A stretch of 64,000 nt of DNA. Origin: Aquila chrysaetos chrysaetos (taxonomy: Eukaryota > Chordata > Aves > Accipitriformes > Accipitridae). Below, piece after piece: positions 11,201 through 22,574 of the stretch (positions are counted from its first letter, which is position 1; every line of letters begins with the position of its first letter). A program made the translations under genes and the position numbers. Location: positions 23,598,759 to 23,662,758 of the forward strand of contig NC_044012.1 in assembly GCF_900496995.4 (NCBI RefSeq), in the 5' to 3' direction. Under the pieces are notes generated by a model. It saw nothing but the letters and a program-made list of their open reading frames with translations, was not told the origin of the DNA and ran no database searches.

Positions 11201-14200
11201 GACATGCCACCATCGTGGGTAGCCCCAATTCAGATATCTCCCAGAGGTATGTATTCTTCCTTTGCCTTTTGCTTGCCCCCCAGCTAACCTTTTAGTAGAT
11301 TTGGGACATTTGTTTATCTCACTCAAGAATTCTCCCTTCAGGATGGACAAGGTACAGCAGTGAAGGGCAGTAGATGAAGGCAGCAACAGCTATTGGTTTG
11401 AATGCCTGCCCTCAGTGCACTGTCTCATCCTGGGTGGGAGCCCCTCAGCGGACAGACAGACAGACACACACACAGTGTTTTCCTGCCAGCTGAATGATTT
11501 TGCCTGGGATGGACTTTCTGTTACCACTGTGCACAAGGGACTGCCCCTGCATTATCAAATATCTCCTTTGGGAGAGAAAAGAGTTATTATACTATAAGAT
11601 TAAAGCACAACAGGCAGGGTCTGAACAGCTTTACTGGGAGCTGAACGCAATCAATAACTGCGTGGTTTCCATTAGACCATGGTTTTCTCCCTCTTGAATC
11701 CTTTTTCCGTGGGCTGAATACAAGGGAATCAATTTTTCTGACACCTCTCTTGCCCACTGCAGAGTTTGAGACCCGCTGTTCCCAGGGGAGGAAGGTGATC
11801 CTGTACAAGAAAGCAAAACTGGAGAAATGGGCACCGTACCTGAATGGAAATGGGCTGGTGAAACGCCTCACTGTCTACGCAGACTTAGACTGTAAGAGGG
11901 ATGAGTGAACACACTCGATGCAGTGAGCAAACACAGCCTGGGGTGTGCTGATGGGAAGGGGGAGGTGGTCCCCTTTCTGCCAGAGCGTCTCTCGTGCTTT
12001 CTTATCCTCCTTTCACATTTGTGGGGGACTTAGCTACCACATCTTCAAACGCTTCATCTCGCTCGCTGTCTGACAAGCCCCAGAACTTCCCAGCATTGCT
12101 AGGGGTTCCTCCAAGAGTTTGAATCTGTTTTACACCCCAGCGGTGAGGCTGTTCAGTGTCGCAGGTCAGCTGCTTGGATTTTCAGTCTCCAGAGAAATGG
12201 AAGACTGGTTTGAATTGATCCAACAGTATCATTATTCCCATTGGTCTCCACAGGAGCCATAAAAAGGGGCAGCTACAGACTGTGGATATTTCTGTACTGG
12301 AAAGCATTATTCTTCAACAGCTGGTCCAGGAAACTGCAGATTCCTAACTGGACATACAGTGTCCTGTCCTCAGCGCTCTTAGATAGTGTAATGCCCCTAT
12401 CTCATTTCCCTTCCCTCCTGACACTATCATTAAGTATTTGGGATGGAATTTCTCTTGCCTAGCCATAGCCATCTGCCATGCCACCTTCTCCCCCCGAGCT
12501 GATTGCTTTAATTCTTGTTGATGGAGAGGAATAAACCTTCTTAAGGTGTAATTCATCTACTCAAATGTAGATTAGGATTCATCTACAAAATGCCCCTGTG
12601 CACAGGGCCAATTCCAGTGACTACATGTTGTCTACTGCAGCTGTATCAGGAGCACAGGGTGCTTGCACAGCCACTGAGAGCTCATCAGATGAATCTTGCC
12701 ACCTCCAACACAGTGATGTAAGGTTGTGAAACGGTTTGTCTCCTGCCAGGTACTGAAGTAGTGGAGGTGAGGGAGTGGTTCAAAAACCGAGAAGACATGT
12801 TGGATATGAGAGAAGTGAATAAACAGACACAGCTGACCACAGAATACTTCAGCCCAGGACACCTCCTCGGTCTTAAAGGTATTCTAACTCATCTGGGCAG
12901 CCACTGCAGCTGATGGGACTTCATGTGAATCTCTTCTAGCAGTGGCAAAAGTTGGGGGGGCAGCAAACCTCTGGGATGAATTGCCTAGATGAATAATGTG
13001 GTCTCCCGTGGAGAGTAGAGAATTGGGTTATTGGCTTCCAGTCCTGGACAGTGCTCCCCCCCAGCATAACGGAAGAAAAATACATACTTATCACATATAT
13101 AGGGTGATATAATTTACTTTCACCAGTAGACGTGATAGAGGTAGAAACTTTCTCCTTAGGATTATGTTCAGTCTCTCAGTGTTGTGCAGCTGGGGGAGAG
13201 AAAGTCCTGCATCAGATCTGTTGGTAAAGCAGCATTTCACCCCAAGAGGCTGCGCCCATTCCTGGTTTGGGAAGAGCAGGATCCAGGCTCCGTTTGCTAC
13301 TGCCTTATTGTGTAAGGAAGGCAGTGGCCTTGCAAAGCTGTCCTGCCGTCCTCAGGCTGTGGCATATTGATACACAGCAGTGAGGAGATAACATTCCCTT
13401 CTTACACTCTTACATAGATTTGATTTATTGGTCACTGAAGAAAATGAGACTTTTCTGGACATGCTTGTGTTCACCGTATTATGGTTGCTAACTCTGAAAA
13501 TGGATGCGTTCTCTCTTATGTCCTTAGCTCACACCTATACGTCACTGGAACCAGAGACTGAACATACAATGGAGTTTTACAACGAGGCGCGAGTCGATGG
13601 CCTCCAGAAACGTGTTGAAAATGATAACGAGATGACGGAGTACTTTGTGGGGCGGGATGACTTCCTACATGTTCGGCACATGGAGTTTGGCAAAAGAGGA
13701 AAGAAAATACACTTGGCTAGCACTAGAACTGACATTAACTCCCGGCCTATAGTGGTATGGCCAAGGCAGGAACAGAAAAATATCTGTCACTGTGATATTT
13801 ATACTATGCAAAACATACTGCCTAGGGCTTTAGGTTCATTTTCAGTGGGCACAGCCAAGGCAAATCTCCAGATGGGACGTCCAAGCCTTGTTCAGCTGCT
13901 GTGTCTCACAGTTGCTTGCCTGACAGAGAGCTACAGTGTGACCAGTTGTCACGAACTGCATTGAGCAGCTAGAATGAAACTAGGAAACTAAGACTTGGAA
14001 AATGCATGTCAGAGGAAAGAAAAAAAGCTTGATTATGATTTTGGAATGAAATTTTTACAAGACTCAAAACTAGTCAAATGGTTTAATGATGAAGTGTCCC
14101 ATCACTGATTTGTTACAAGCAGGTAATCTACCTCTTCCTCTAGTCAGGACTGATTTGCAGAACAGAAGAGGGAGGAAATACGACATCTGGCAGTATGGCT

Positions 14201-17200
14201 CAGATGATTCACCTGCCAAGACAGAGCCATGCAGTGGCCTGCTGTTGGACCAGCACCCAACATGCTCCTTTTTCCTTCCCTATACTGAGGAATATGGGAA
14301 ACTGTTGTGCTCCAAAATACCTTGCTTCCTGCCGTTCCCTTGGGCAGGGATGCATCCCAAGCTAACTTTTGAGCTTGGAGAGCATACTCGGCTCCACAAA
14401 TAGGAGACCTCTGTATTGCTTTAAGCAGCTTTGTACTTTTTTTCTCAGGCAGAGGAAAGAACAGTAGGACCATGGGCCAAGAGGTGCCATTGTAGTCCAG
14501 GCAGAAAAGCGCAATTTTAACCTTGGTTTTTTACCCAACTCTGCAAATCTTGCCAGTTTTATGTTGTCTAACCTGCTTCCATCTCTTTTTTTTTTTTTCC
14601 ACCCCCATTAGCAAATCAAGGAGTGTTTTCACAGAAACCTAGAAAAGCCTGCTGATGAAGATGTAGCAGAACGTATCTTTCTGATCACAGAGGAGACAAT
14701 CCATCTGACATACCATCTCAAGGATAAATACATTACTGCCTCAAAGAAGGATTTCTTCAAAGCAGCAGACAGGGATAGGAAAGGAAATGAAATCGTCATG
14801 ACCCCAGAAATGTGCATCACATACCAGGTATGGAGAAAAACTACTTATATCTTGAAGTTTTTCTAGATCACAAGACACAAAGGGAAGGTGAAATGTCAGT
14901 GGAAGAACTACAAGCATGACGTATTCCATGCTGCCCCTCTGCTCCATCTGCATCCCTCCCTCACAGACAGCCTCCAAGGCTGACAATGTGAATGCCCCTG
15001 GAGATGCACTGCCATGCTGGAAGTGACTGGGCATGCAGGACATAGTGTAGCGTGAAAGGCTTGCTCTAGCTGTGCCTGAGGTCATCTTCCCAGACTTGGT
15101 CATCAGGCAATGTAGACACAGCCACTGGGATCTTGCAAGATGCTCGTTCAGCAGCTGTTGCGCTCAGTCCTGTGGATTCATGGCAGGGAAGCTGAAGTTT
15201 GCTCTGCTATTCTCTCTTGAAGAAGAGGCTACAGCAGAAAAGCAGGAGCAGACATCCTGGGTTCTAGCTCCAATTCTGCCATGGACTTCTTGGGTCACAT
15301 CATTGCTTAAATCTCCCAGAGCTTGCCCTGCAGACACAGAGCAAGATGGTGAGGCTTATTGCATTGCTGATAGATAGATAGCCTTAAATAAAAGATGTTC
15401 CAGAAAAAGTGGAGTGCTGTCATTAAGCCAAATTCTCTCATTCGGGGCGCAGGGTCACTCCACTAACATCATTGATGTGAGTCTGTAACCAGGGGCAAAA
15501 GTCTGCCAGTAAATTCTGCAGTGATGCTGCACAATTACACTTAGGAAAATCAAAAAGAGATTGCAAATACAGGATTATTTAATGTTATGCACGTTTTTTT
15601 AAAGTTTCTATTTCCCATTGGGGACAATACACAGAACACAATTGCTGGAGTGCCATCCTTTCATCTCTAACCCTGCAAAACCAGTTCCAACCGTATAACA
15701 GCAGCATCAGCAAAGTGCGAGATGTGCCATCCGGCTCACATTACTGATGGATTCAAAATCAAAATGAAGTCTAATAAACTGTTGACCATGGGTTAGATGT
15801 TTCAGTGATGGAAATCAGTGTCACTATTGACTATAGCAGAATTGTGCCAATTTCTGTTAGCAGAGTACCTGGTCCATGCACCCAGAACAAGCTACCATCT
15901 TTCACTAGCTTATCTGCTTCCAGGCGGGGTCCTCTGAAAAAGACAAGAAGCTGCTCCATCTGTACAAAGCGTTGCAGCAGCTAACAGAGGAAGAGAAGCA
16001 GCTGAAGCAACAAGTCCGGCAATCTGAAGCAGAGGTAACAGGGAGGTGTCCACACTGTGTCAAAGTTGGTCAGGCATGGAACCGTTTTCAGCTGACTGGT
16101 TGCCAAAGCATCCTCAGCATAAACTGTGATAAAAATAAAACTCTAGTGTCACAAAGCTGGTCTCCATGCTGAATTATCAAGCTTGCAACTCAGCCGTTGT
16201 TCTTACTCTTCATTCTCTGGGAGGAAGACAGTTTTGGAGAGCAAATGACAGCATATGAATTGGGGCATCTGGAAACATGTCTGCCTTTTGCCTGGGAATG
16301 AGACCAAAAAGAAAGGATATTGTATGTAATGTTGTATCTAGTTGCTAGGCATTTCCAGGAAGTCCCATCTGAAATACTGAAGTGACTTTTTGTGGGAGCA
16401 ATTGTAGGGAAATACTTCATAAAATACATTGCTTGTACTGCTAATCACACTGTGACTGGTGTAACAAATCCATGTTCTTAGAAGTCTTTGTAATTACCTC
16501 ATGATAAATACAACCATTCAGCAGATGGAGACAAAGCTATTGGATTTTTTTTAAATGTTTTTGTGAGGAAGAGGAACCCCTGAAGGAGCTGGAGAGGGAA
16601 TACTCAACTATATTAGCCCAGAATACTAGTAGTAATTAAGAACAAGATTGCAAAAGTCCATTTTTTTTCCAGAAATTTGAAGCTAGTTCCCTGTGACTTC
16701 ATGAACTACCTTGCCAAATTTCTCAGTCTTGATGTATCAACAGACAAAATATTCACATTGCTTGTGCTGTATATCCAGTTAAGACAAACAATAAGCCAAA
16801 GCTATCGGTGCAATTTCAAAAGTAGTGGCAAGACTGTGACTCCGGAAGAGCTTTCTTAACAGATAATATCAATAATTGTGTTCAAGAATTTGATACAGAG
16901 CAGTAATCTAAAAATAAGACTGCTATCAGCTTGATGGGTCAGCAGGATATCAACATATTTGTATAGATCTTCTATATTTAACCTTATGCTACAGTTCTTG
17001 TATGCAGTATCTGCTCTGTTAGCAGGTCAAGCATGTAAAAGTACTGTCATTTTGTGGGAAAGCTGAGGGGTCTTTCTTCTGATTTTTTTGGAAGGTGTTA
17101 AATATTTTGAAGATCCGTGAGAATGAAGAAACCGCTGTTAAATTAACAGTTTCAATTTATAATACAGAGAGGAATGAAAAGAGAAGACAACAGTATGAAG

Positions 17201-19322
17201 CCATGGTAGGTAGACTTCGTTAATCCCAGTATTTATTACATGTACACAAAGAAATCCAGAGTAAGCTTTTTCTCTCTGAGGAATTATCTCTGAAGAGCTT
17301 TAGTATCATTAAAATATACTGGGCCAAATCCCTAGCAGGTGTAAGTCAGCACAGCTTCAGTTGACTTCCCATGAAAATATAACATGATCATGCTATGACC
17401 TTCTGACTTTCTGGAAAAACTCACATCACAAAGAAAGATTATTGTTTTATTTTGTTTAGTTAATAAAGAAAATAATTAGCAAGGATTAGTTGATAATAGG
17501 GATTATGGGGGGAGTGTGATAATGGATTCCAAGCTGCATCTTTCTAGCCAGGACTTATTTTGTTAGGCAAATATGCACTTCTGTGTGTGATATGAATCAG
17601 TTGTTTTCTTGGTTTTCATTATTACTTGCAAAGCCAATTTTGTTCCAGGATCTCTGTTGAGGAATTAATACCTTATGAATGTTCTGGACAAATACAAAAA
17701 GATTCGAGAATAATTACTTGCAATTTTTCAAGATCTCTAAGATGCTTCTTGTAAATGATTTTTAGGCTGAGCTTTCCTGGATGGAGAGGTTATAAAAGGT
17801 GATATTAGGTTTTACATGCCAAAGTTCTGGCATGAAACACAAGCAGGAGCAAAGATGGAAGAACCAGCTATTTGCCAGCCTACAAGCTGGTATCACTCAA
17901 AATACCCTGTCTTAATCTCTTTCTGTCCAAATACAAATGCGTTTTATAGAGCCCTTCTTGCACCTCAGTGGATAACATGTTTTGTGTAAGAGACATCTCT
18001 ACAATCAAGGAAATCAGGAGAAGTGTTAAAAAGGACGATCAAAAATAAACTACAGAATAATAACCGCATTAGGAAAGGTTTGGTATGCAAAGCTAATGCA
18101 AAGCAGTAGTTTTGATTAAACTATAGGAAAAAGAAACATTATTTCCTCTCGGGGGTAGGGAGTGGAGGAGTTTTGGCGTTTGCTTTTGTTTTGCTTTATC
18201 ACAGGGTGTTTGGGGAAGCAGGTAAATGGGATCATGACTCTCTCTGTCCTTTCCCCTCCAGAAGAACACAATGGAGGATGAGCTTCTGGGACAAGAGGAA
18301 CAGGATCTGGATTACTTGGCACCTTTCCTTATTCAAATTGGCCACAGAAAGAAAATGACCAAGGGGCAGGCCCTGCGTGTCAGAGATGACTGCCTGACTG
18401 ATTTGAAGCATCGTCTCATTGATAAAGCTAACATCATCCAGGCTCGCTTTGAAAAGGTATTCCCAGCCTTGCTCCAGGATGTGCATGTTACTGGAGTCTG
18501 TTCTGCACTGGCAGGAGGGTAACACACATCTCGTGACAGCAGGCAAGAAACAAACCTCCTTTGATTATTTTAAGAGAGCCATAAACATGCCTGTATATTT
18601 TTTTTTTTGTCATTAGCATGTGAAGATCAAAGAACAAAATAGCTCCGGGGTGAAGTTTAGTCCCTATCTCAATCAGAGCTGATTTGATTCTCCAGTGCTT
18701 CTTGAGTACAGTGAGGCAACATGTTCAGGATTTGCTGCCTCTCTCTCTTCCACATATTTTGAGGTCTCACAGCACAAGAAAACAAGGGGAATCATCTCAA
18801 ACTTACTGCCTCCCATGAAAATAAACCAGCTCTGATTTGTGGTTTCCTTCATCTTGGCTCCCTGAACTTTGAGTTGCACTTTTGCGTGCCTTTGTTCCTC
18901 ACTCTCCTCTCAATTACCCTGACTTCTAGTTGCTCGCTCCCCTCACAGGCAGTGGAAGAGCTGCAGAAGAAGGACCAGTGGTTTCAGGAAAATCACAATC
19001 AGCTCAGTGCAGAGGAGGAGGATGACTTCCTCACCTGTTGCTCTGAAATTGCGTTTCGTATCCACATTCTAGCGCTGAGACTCAACAGGTATTGGGAATG
19101 ACTGCCTGAGTAGCGTCCAGGGGTGGTCTATAAGTAAGCCCCCCAGGAACTTAGCACAGAAGCTATTTTGTAAAATACTCTACTTGATATCCTGCTGCAG
19201 TTTTCCTCTGATAACCCCCTTCTTGTTCTAGGGAAAAGCAGACAGCGCCGCAGAAATACCTTGCTCTTGAAGAGAAACTGCGCAAGGATCCTCGCCTAGC
19301 TGAGTACCTTGGACATGCCTGA
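5247..19322 (+). CDS. DRC7: Dynein regulatory complex subunit 7 (CCDC135)
   Basis: DRC7 is a linker subunit of the nexin-dynein regulatory complex between outer doublets of motile cilia and sperm flagella. Coding exons: 5247-5383, 5815-5989, 6871-6996, 8178-8372, 8708-8863, 9189-9407, 10111-10239, 11171-11246, 11763-11891, 12750-12878, 13528-13754, 14612-14827, 15924-16034, 17095-17205, 18262-18456, 18949-19088, 19232-19322 (TGA). All have AG/GT borders and agreeing phases; the sum is 2562 nt, 853 residues, against about 874 in human. The start ATG has A at -3 and G at +4. The N-terminus is Glu-rich. A transglutaminase-like region (about 147-320) has YQKGNCFDF (Cys164), VHAWV (His279) and FFINPF (Asn298). 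A coiled-coil-prone Glu/Lys/Gln-rich C-terminal part follows (about residues 630-760). Conserved strings include LPSSYKTN, NCFDFS.LLCSMLIG.GYDAYC and EHTMEFY.EARVDGL. I am confident of the identity; exon borders were read by eye. Confidence 0.95.
5701..5735 (+). repeat. 18-bp tandem duplication in DRC7 intron 1 (first coding intron)
   Basis: The unit CAGGGAGCCCCTGCCATA occurs at 5701-5718 and again, minus its last base, at 5719-5735. It lies about 80 bp before the exon at 5815. Confidence 0.8.
10301..10322 (+). repeat. Short CTGC tetranucleotide repeat
   Basis: Several CTGC/CCTG units in tandem in a DRC7 intron, just after the exon ending at 10239. No coding role. Confidence 0.7.
11450..11475 (+). 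repeat. ACAG/CA short tandem repeat
   Basis: ACAGACAGACAGAC followed by CACACACACA in a DRC7 intron. A simple microsatellite. Confidence 0.75.
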
Positions 19323-21245
19323 TTTCTTTATTCCTTCGCACCAGACACTGGAAATCAGTGCTGAAGCCTGTTAGAAGCAGCCTGAAAAAAACATGGAAAG
19401 GTTTTCCTACTTGCCTGCAGTAAATCTTGCATTATCATCAGATTCACGGAGATTTTAATGAACTTGTAGCATTCCACTCTCTCTTTCTTTTCCCTCTTTC
19501 GTTTTAAAGCCCATCTACAATTACATCAATTGTCCTCTTACGCAATTTCGTCACGTTTAAGACTGAAGTCTGAACGAGACCTTAGCTTTAAGGTCTGCTT
19601 CTGAAGTTGCTACAAATTATGCATGCTGTATTGCAGGGTTTTTCTTCCCCAAACCTGCTCCCTAGCTGACATCAGGAGCAGGATTATTTGGGAATACTGG
19701 TTCTTTTCCAACATAATAATATTTTAACAAATTTGTAATTTAGTTTTATAAGTATCACAAGCAAAGCTTTTGAACTTGTGAGTTCACAACAAATACGAGA
19801 ATTCTTTGACCTCATTTAGAGCTCTCTGTTAACTACAAAACCCAGCAAAGACTAATACTCGACAAACTTTGGATTTTAACATCTTTATTTTTCTCTTTGA
19901 ATGTCTCCACTCACTATTCACAAATATTGGCAGACAGGGTAAAAAGTCAAGAGGAATCCAAAAAGCATTCCAAATCCAAGAAATCTTAGGTAATCAAGTG
20001 TTTTGGTTAATAAGCATTCCCTGAGATCCACAAATGGAAGTCAGCATGTGTGTGCCATGTATTGGTATTTATGCAAGTCCCTGAACCTGCTAGGAAACAA
20101 GTTCTGATGTCACCTATAGTACATTAGGCACCGTGGATACTACGGTGGTTCTACCTACAGTGCCCAACAGCTACAGTCTTCATGGAACAACTCTAATGAT
20201 CACTCTCAATGAAGACTATACTGATTGCAGCTGGGGAAAGGCAGAAATGTAGTTTGCTGTGATAGAGCAGAATAAGGGACATTACACCTGAAATACAGCA
20301 TGAACCAGAGCAAATTAAACTTGTTTTATGGTAGCTGTCCACTTTAAATGCAATAGATACACTAAAGGGCTTTTGCAGAGAAATGCTCCCCCCAACTGTC
20401 TATTTTATTGCAACAAAGCTATTTTCTCTTGCATTGTTTCTGTTACATACCATTAGCTTATTATGCCTAATCTGAATATCCTAGGTTATTAAAATATACC
20501 AAATTACCCTTATAGAGAGCCCATTAATTTAGGTGCCGCTTGAAGGATGCACTCCATTTTGGGCTCAGAAATAGAACAGAGAATTCAGCATCTTCCTGTG
20601 GGAGACAGTTGCAGTGTTTGACACCTACCACTGCAAATCCCTGGGTCTGCCCGGGCCTCCCAGCTCTCAGTTTTGGAGCTCTGAGATGTTTCACAACAGC
20701 ACATCGTGTTCCAAGCTGTTGGACCACAGCAGCAGCTGCGTATTTCACACTGTTTCTGACAGCTCTGTATCCCTCTATCAATGCTTGGCTAATGTGGTGA
20801 CCTAGCACAGATAGAAACAAGCCAGGAAAGGGGAAACCTCAGAAACAGCTCACTCTTTGAGATAAAGAAGTATTCAGATAAGAACACGCTACTGAAAAGG
20901 AACATCAGGAATTTCAAGAACTAGCCAAAACAATTTCCAAATCCCAAGGACTGTGAAATGCTGAAGGCCTAGGGAGCTGGGGAGAAAGGAAACCCTAAGA
21001 TCTCTGAACAGAAAGAAAAAAAGGAGCAAGCCAGCCTGTGGATATGAACTCATCAGTGTTAGTTCAATACCAGAAAAGACACCAGAACAAATTAATTTAA
21101 AAATCCTTTTACAGGCACTAGGGACATAGCAGCTGCCAAAAAAAATCAGCTAATACATACTATCAAGGACTAGCATCAAACTAATTTGATTTCCTCTTTT
21201 GATGGAAGAATTGGCTTCAGAGAGAGGGAGGAAAGTGCAGAAGAG
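19323..21245 (+). other. DRC7 3' UTR and DRC7-KATNB1 intergenic DNA
   Basis: AT-rich sequence after the DRC7 stop. I see no canonical AATAAA in the first kilobase. ATTAAA variants occur at about 20311 and 20486 and could be the poly(A) signal. Short open frames around 20540-20800 on both strands have no recognisable similarity. No separate gene is supported. Confidence 0.5.
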
Positions 21246-21800
21246 GCATGAGTCCATCTCAGCCAGGGTGTGAGAGCGCCCAGCACGGCTCCCCTGGGAG
21301 GAAAAACGACCCGTGGCCCCGGTGGGCCTTACTCGCCGGGGGGGTAGCAGGAATCAGAGGAGGTGGTGCCGGCGTTGCCTGGCAAAAAGATACAGATAAG
21401 GGGGGGGGCGGGGGGGGGGGAGGCGCGGGGCGGGAGGCCCGCTCCCGCCAAGGCTGCGTCCGTGACACCCAGCGAGGGCAATCGCCTCCTGGAGACACAC
21501 TGGCCACAGCCCGGGGCACAACCGCCTCGCCGCCGGCGGGCCCTGAAGTAGCAAGCCTGGAAAGGGCCTCTCGGCCGCCCCCACGGAAGCTCCAGGCTAA
21601 ACGGCCGCTGCAGCCCCCCACCGGCCGAGAAGCGGCAGCACCCGGTCCCGCTCTCCGACACCGCCCCTCAGGGCGGCCCAGCTCCGCCCCGCTGCGCCGC
21701 AAAATGGCGGCGCCGCAGCTGCCGCGCACCGCCCTCCTTATTGGCTGTGCTTGAAAGGCTTCTCCAAGAAGCTGCGTTGCCAATGGCCGGCCGCTCTACG

Positions 21801-21814
21801 GTCGCTAAGGCAAC
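21801..21814 (+). promoter_or_regulatory. RFX X-box in KATNB1 promoter
   Basis: GTCGCTAAGGCAAC fits the RFX dimer consensus RYYNYY-N(1-3)-RRNRAC: GTCGCT, spacer AA, GGCAAC. It sits between two CCAAT boxes, the NF-Y/RFX pairing seen at many ciliary promoters. Motif match by eye; binding is inferred. Confidence 0.6.
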
Positions 21815-22246
21815 CGCCCCTCCCTCAGTTCTTATTGGCCGAGCGGCGTGCAGAAACCCGGCAACCGGCCTGTTCGGCGCGGCGGGGCTCAGCGACGTCG
21901 GGGATTGGCGGCGGGCAGCGGCCCTGATTGGCGGCGGCCGGGCGGAGGCGGGGCGCGGCCGAGGTTTGTTGTGAGGGGCCGGTTGTCAGGTGGCGGCGCC
22001 GCCGCCGGGGTTGGGGGGGGGAGGGGGGTCGGAGCCGCCGCCGCCGGTAGAGCCGGGGCGGCCGGGGGGGCCCCGTCGAGCGCCGCCACCAACGTTCAAG
22101 CGTCCCCTCGGCAGCTCCGGGCGCTGCCCGCTGCTCCTCATCACCCGCTGAGGCTGCGGCGGCCCGAGGAGCGCTTTCCCGCCCGCCCCCGCCCCCCCTC
22201 TCCCGGTACCGCCCGCGGGGCTCCCCGCTGGCCCGTCGCTACCGTG

Positions 22247-22465
22247 ATGGTCATCAGCGGTGAGGCCTCGCCCCGCGCTGCCGCCGGGCCGGGCGGCGGG
22301 CTGGGCCCCCGCCCCCTGCCCGCCGCCGCCTTGCGCGGCCTTCCCCGCTCCTCGGCCCAGGGTGACGGGGCCCTCGCCGTAACCCCGGCCGGCGGTTCGT
22401 TTATTTTTTTGTTTTTGCCTCCAGGGCGGCCGGGGAAGCTCGGGTGGATGGCCCGGCGGCGGTAG
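22247..22465 (+). promoter_or_regulatory. Likely 5' UTR intron and upstream ORF of KATNB1
   Basis: An ATG at 22247 precedes a good donor (CAGCG|GTGAGG, exon end 22259). A pyrimidine-rich acceptor (GTTTTTGCCTCCAG, exon start 22425) follows 165 bp later. If spliced, this gives a 17-residue upstream ORF (MVISGRPGKLGWMARRR) that stops at TAG 22463-22465, about 110 nt before the main ATG. The unspliced frame is also open. Splicing is inferred from the signals only. Confidence 0.4.
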
Positions 22466-22574
22466 GACGCGCCGGCGGAGAGGCGGCCCGGGCAGGGCCG
22501 GGCGGCGGAGCCTCGCCGGGAGGAGGAAGGCGCTTCTGCCCTGCCCGTCGGAGAGACGCCGCGCGGAGTGAGAC

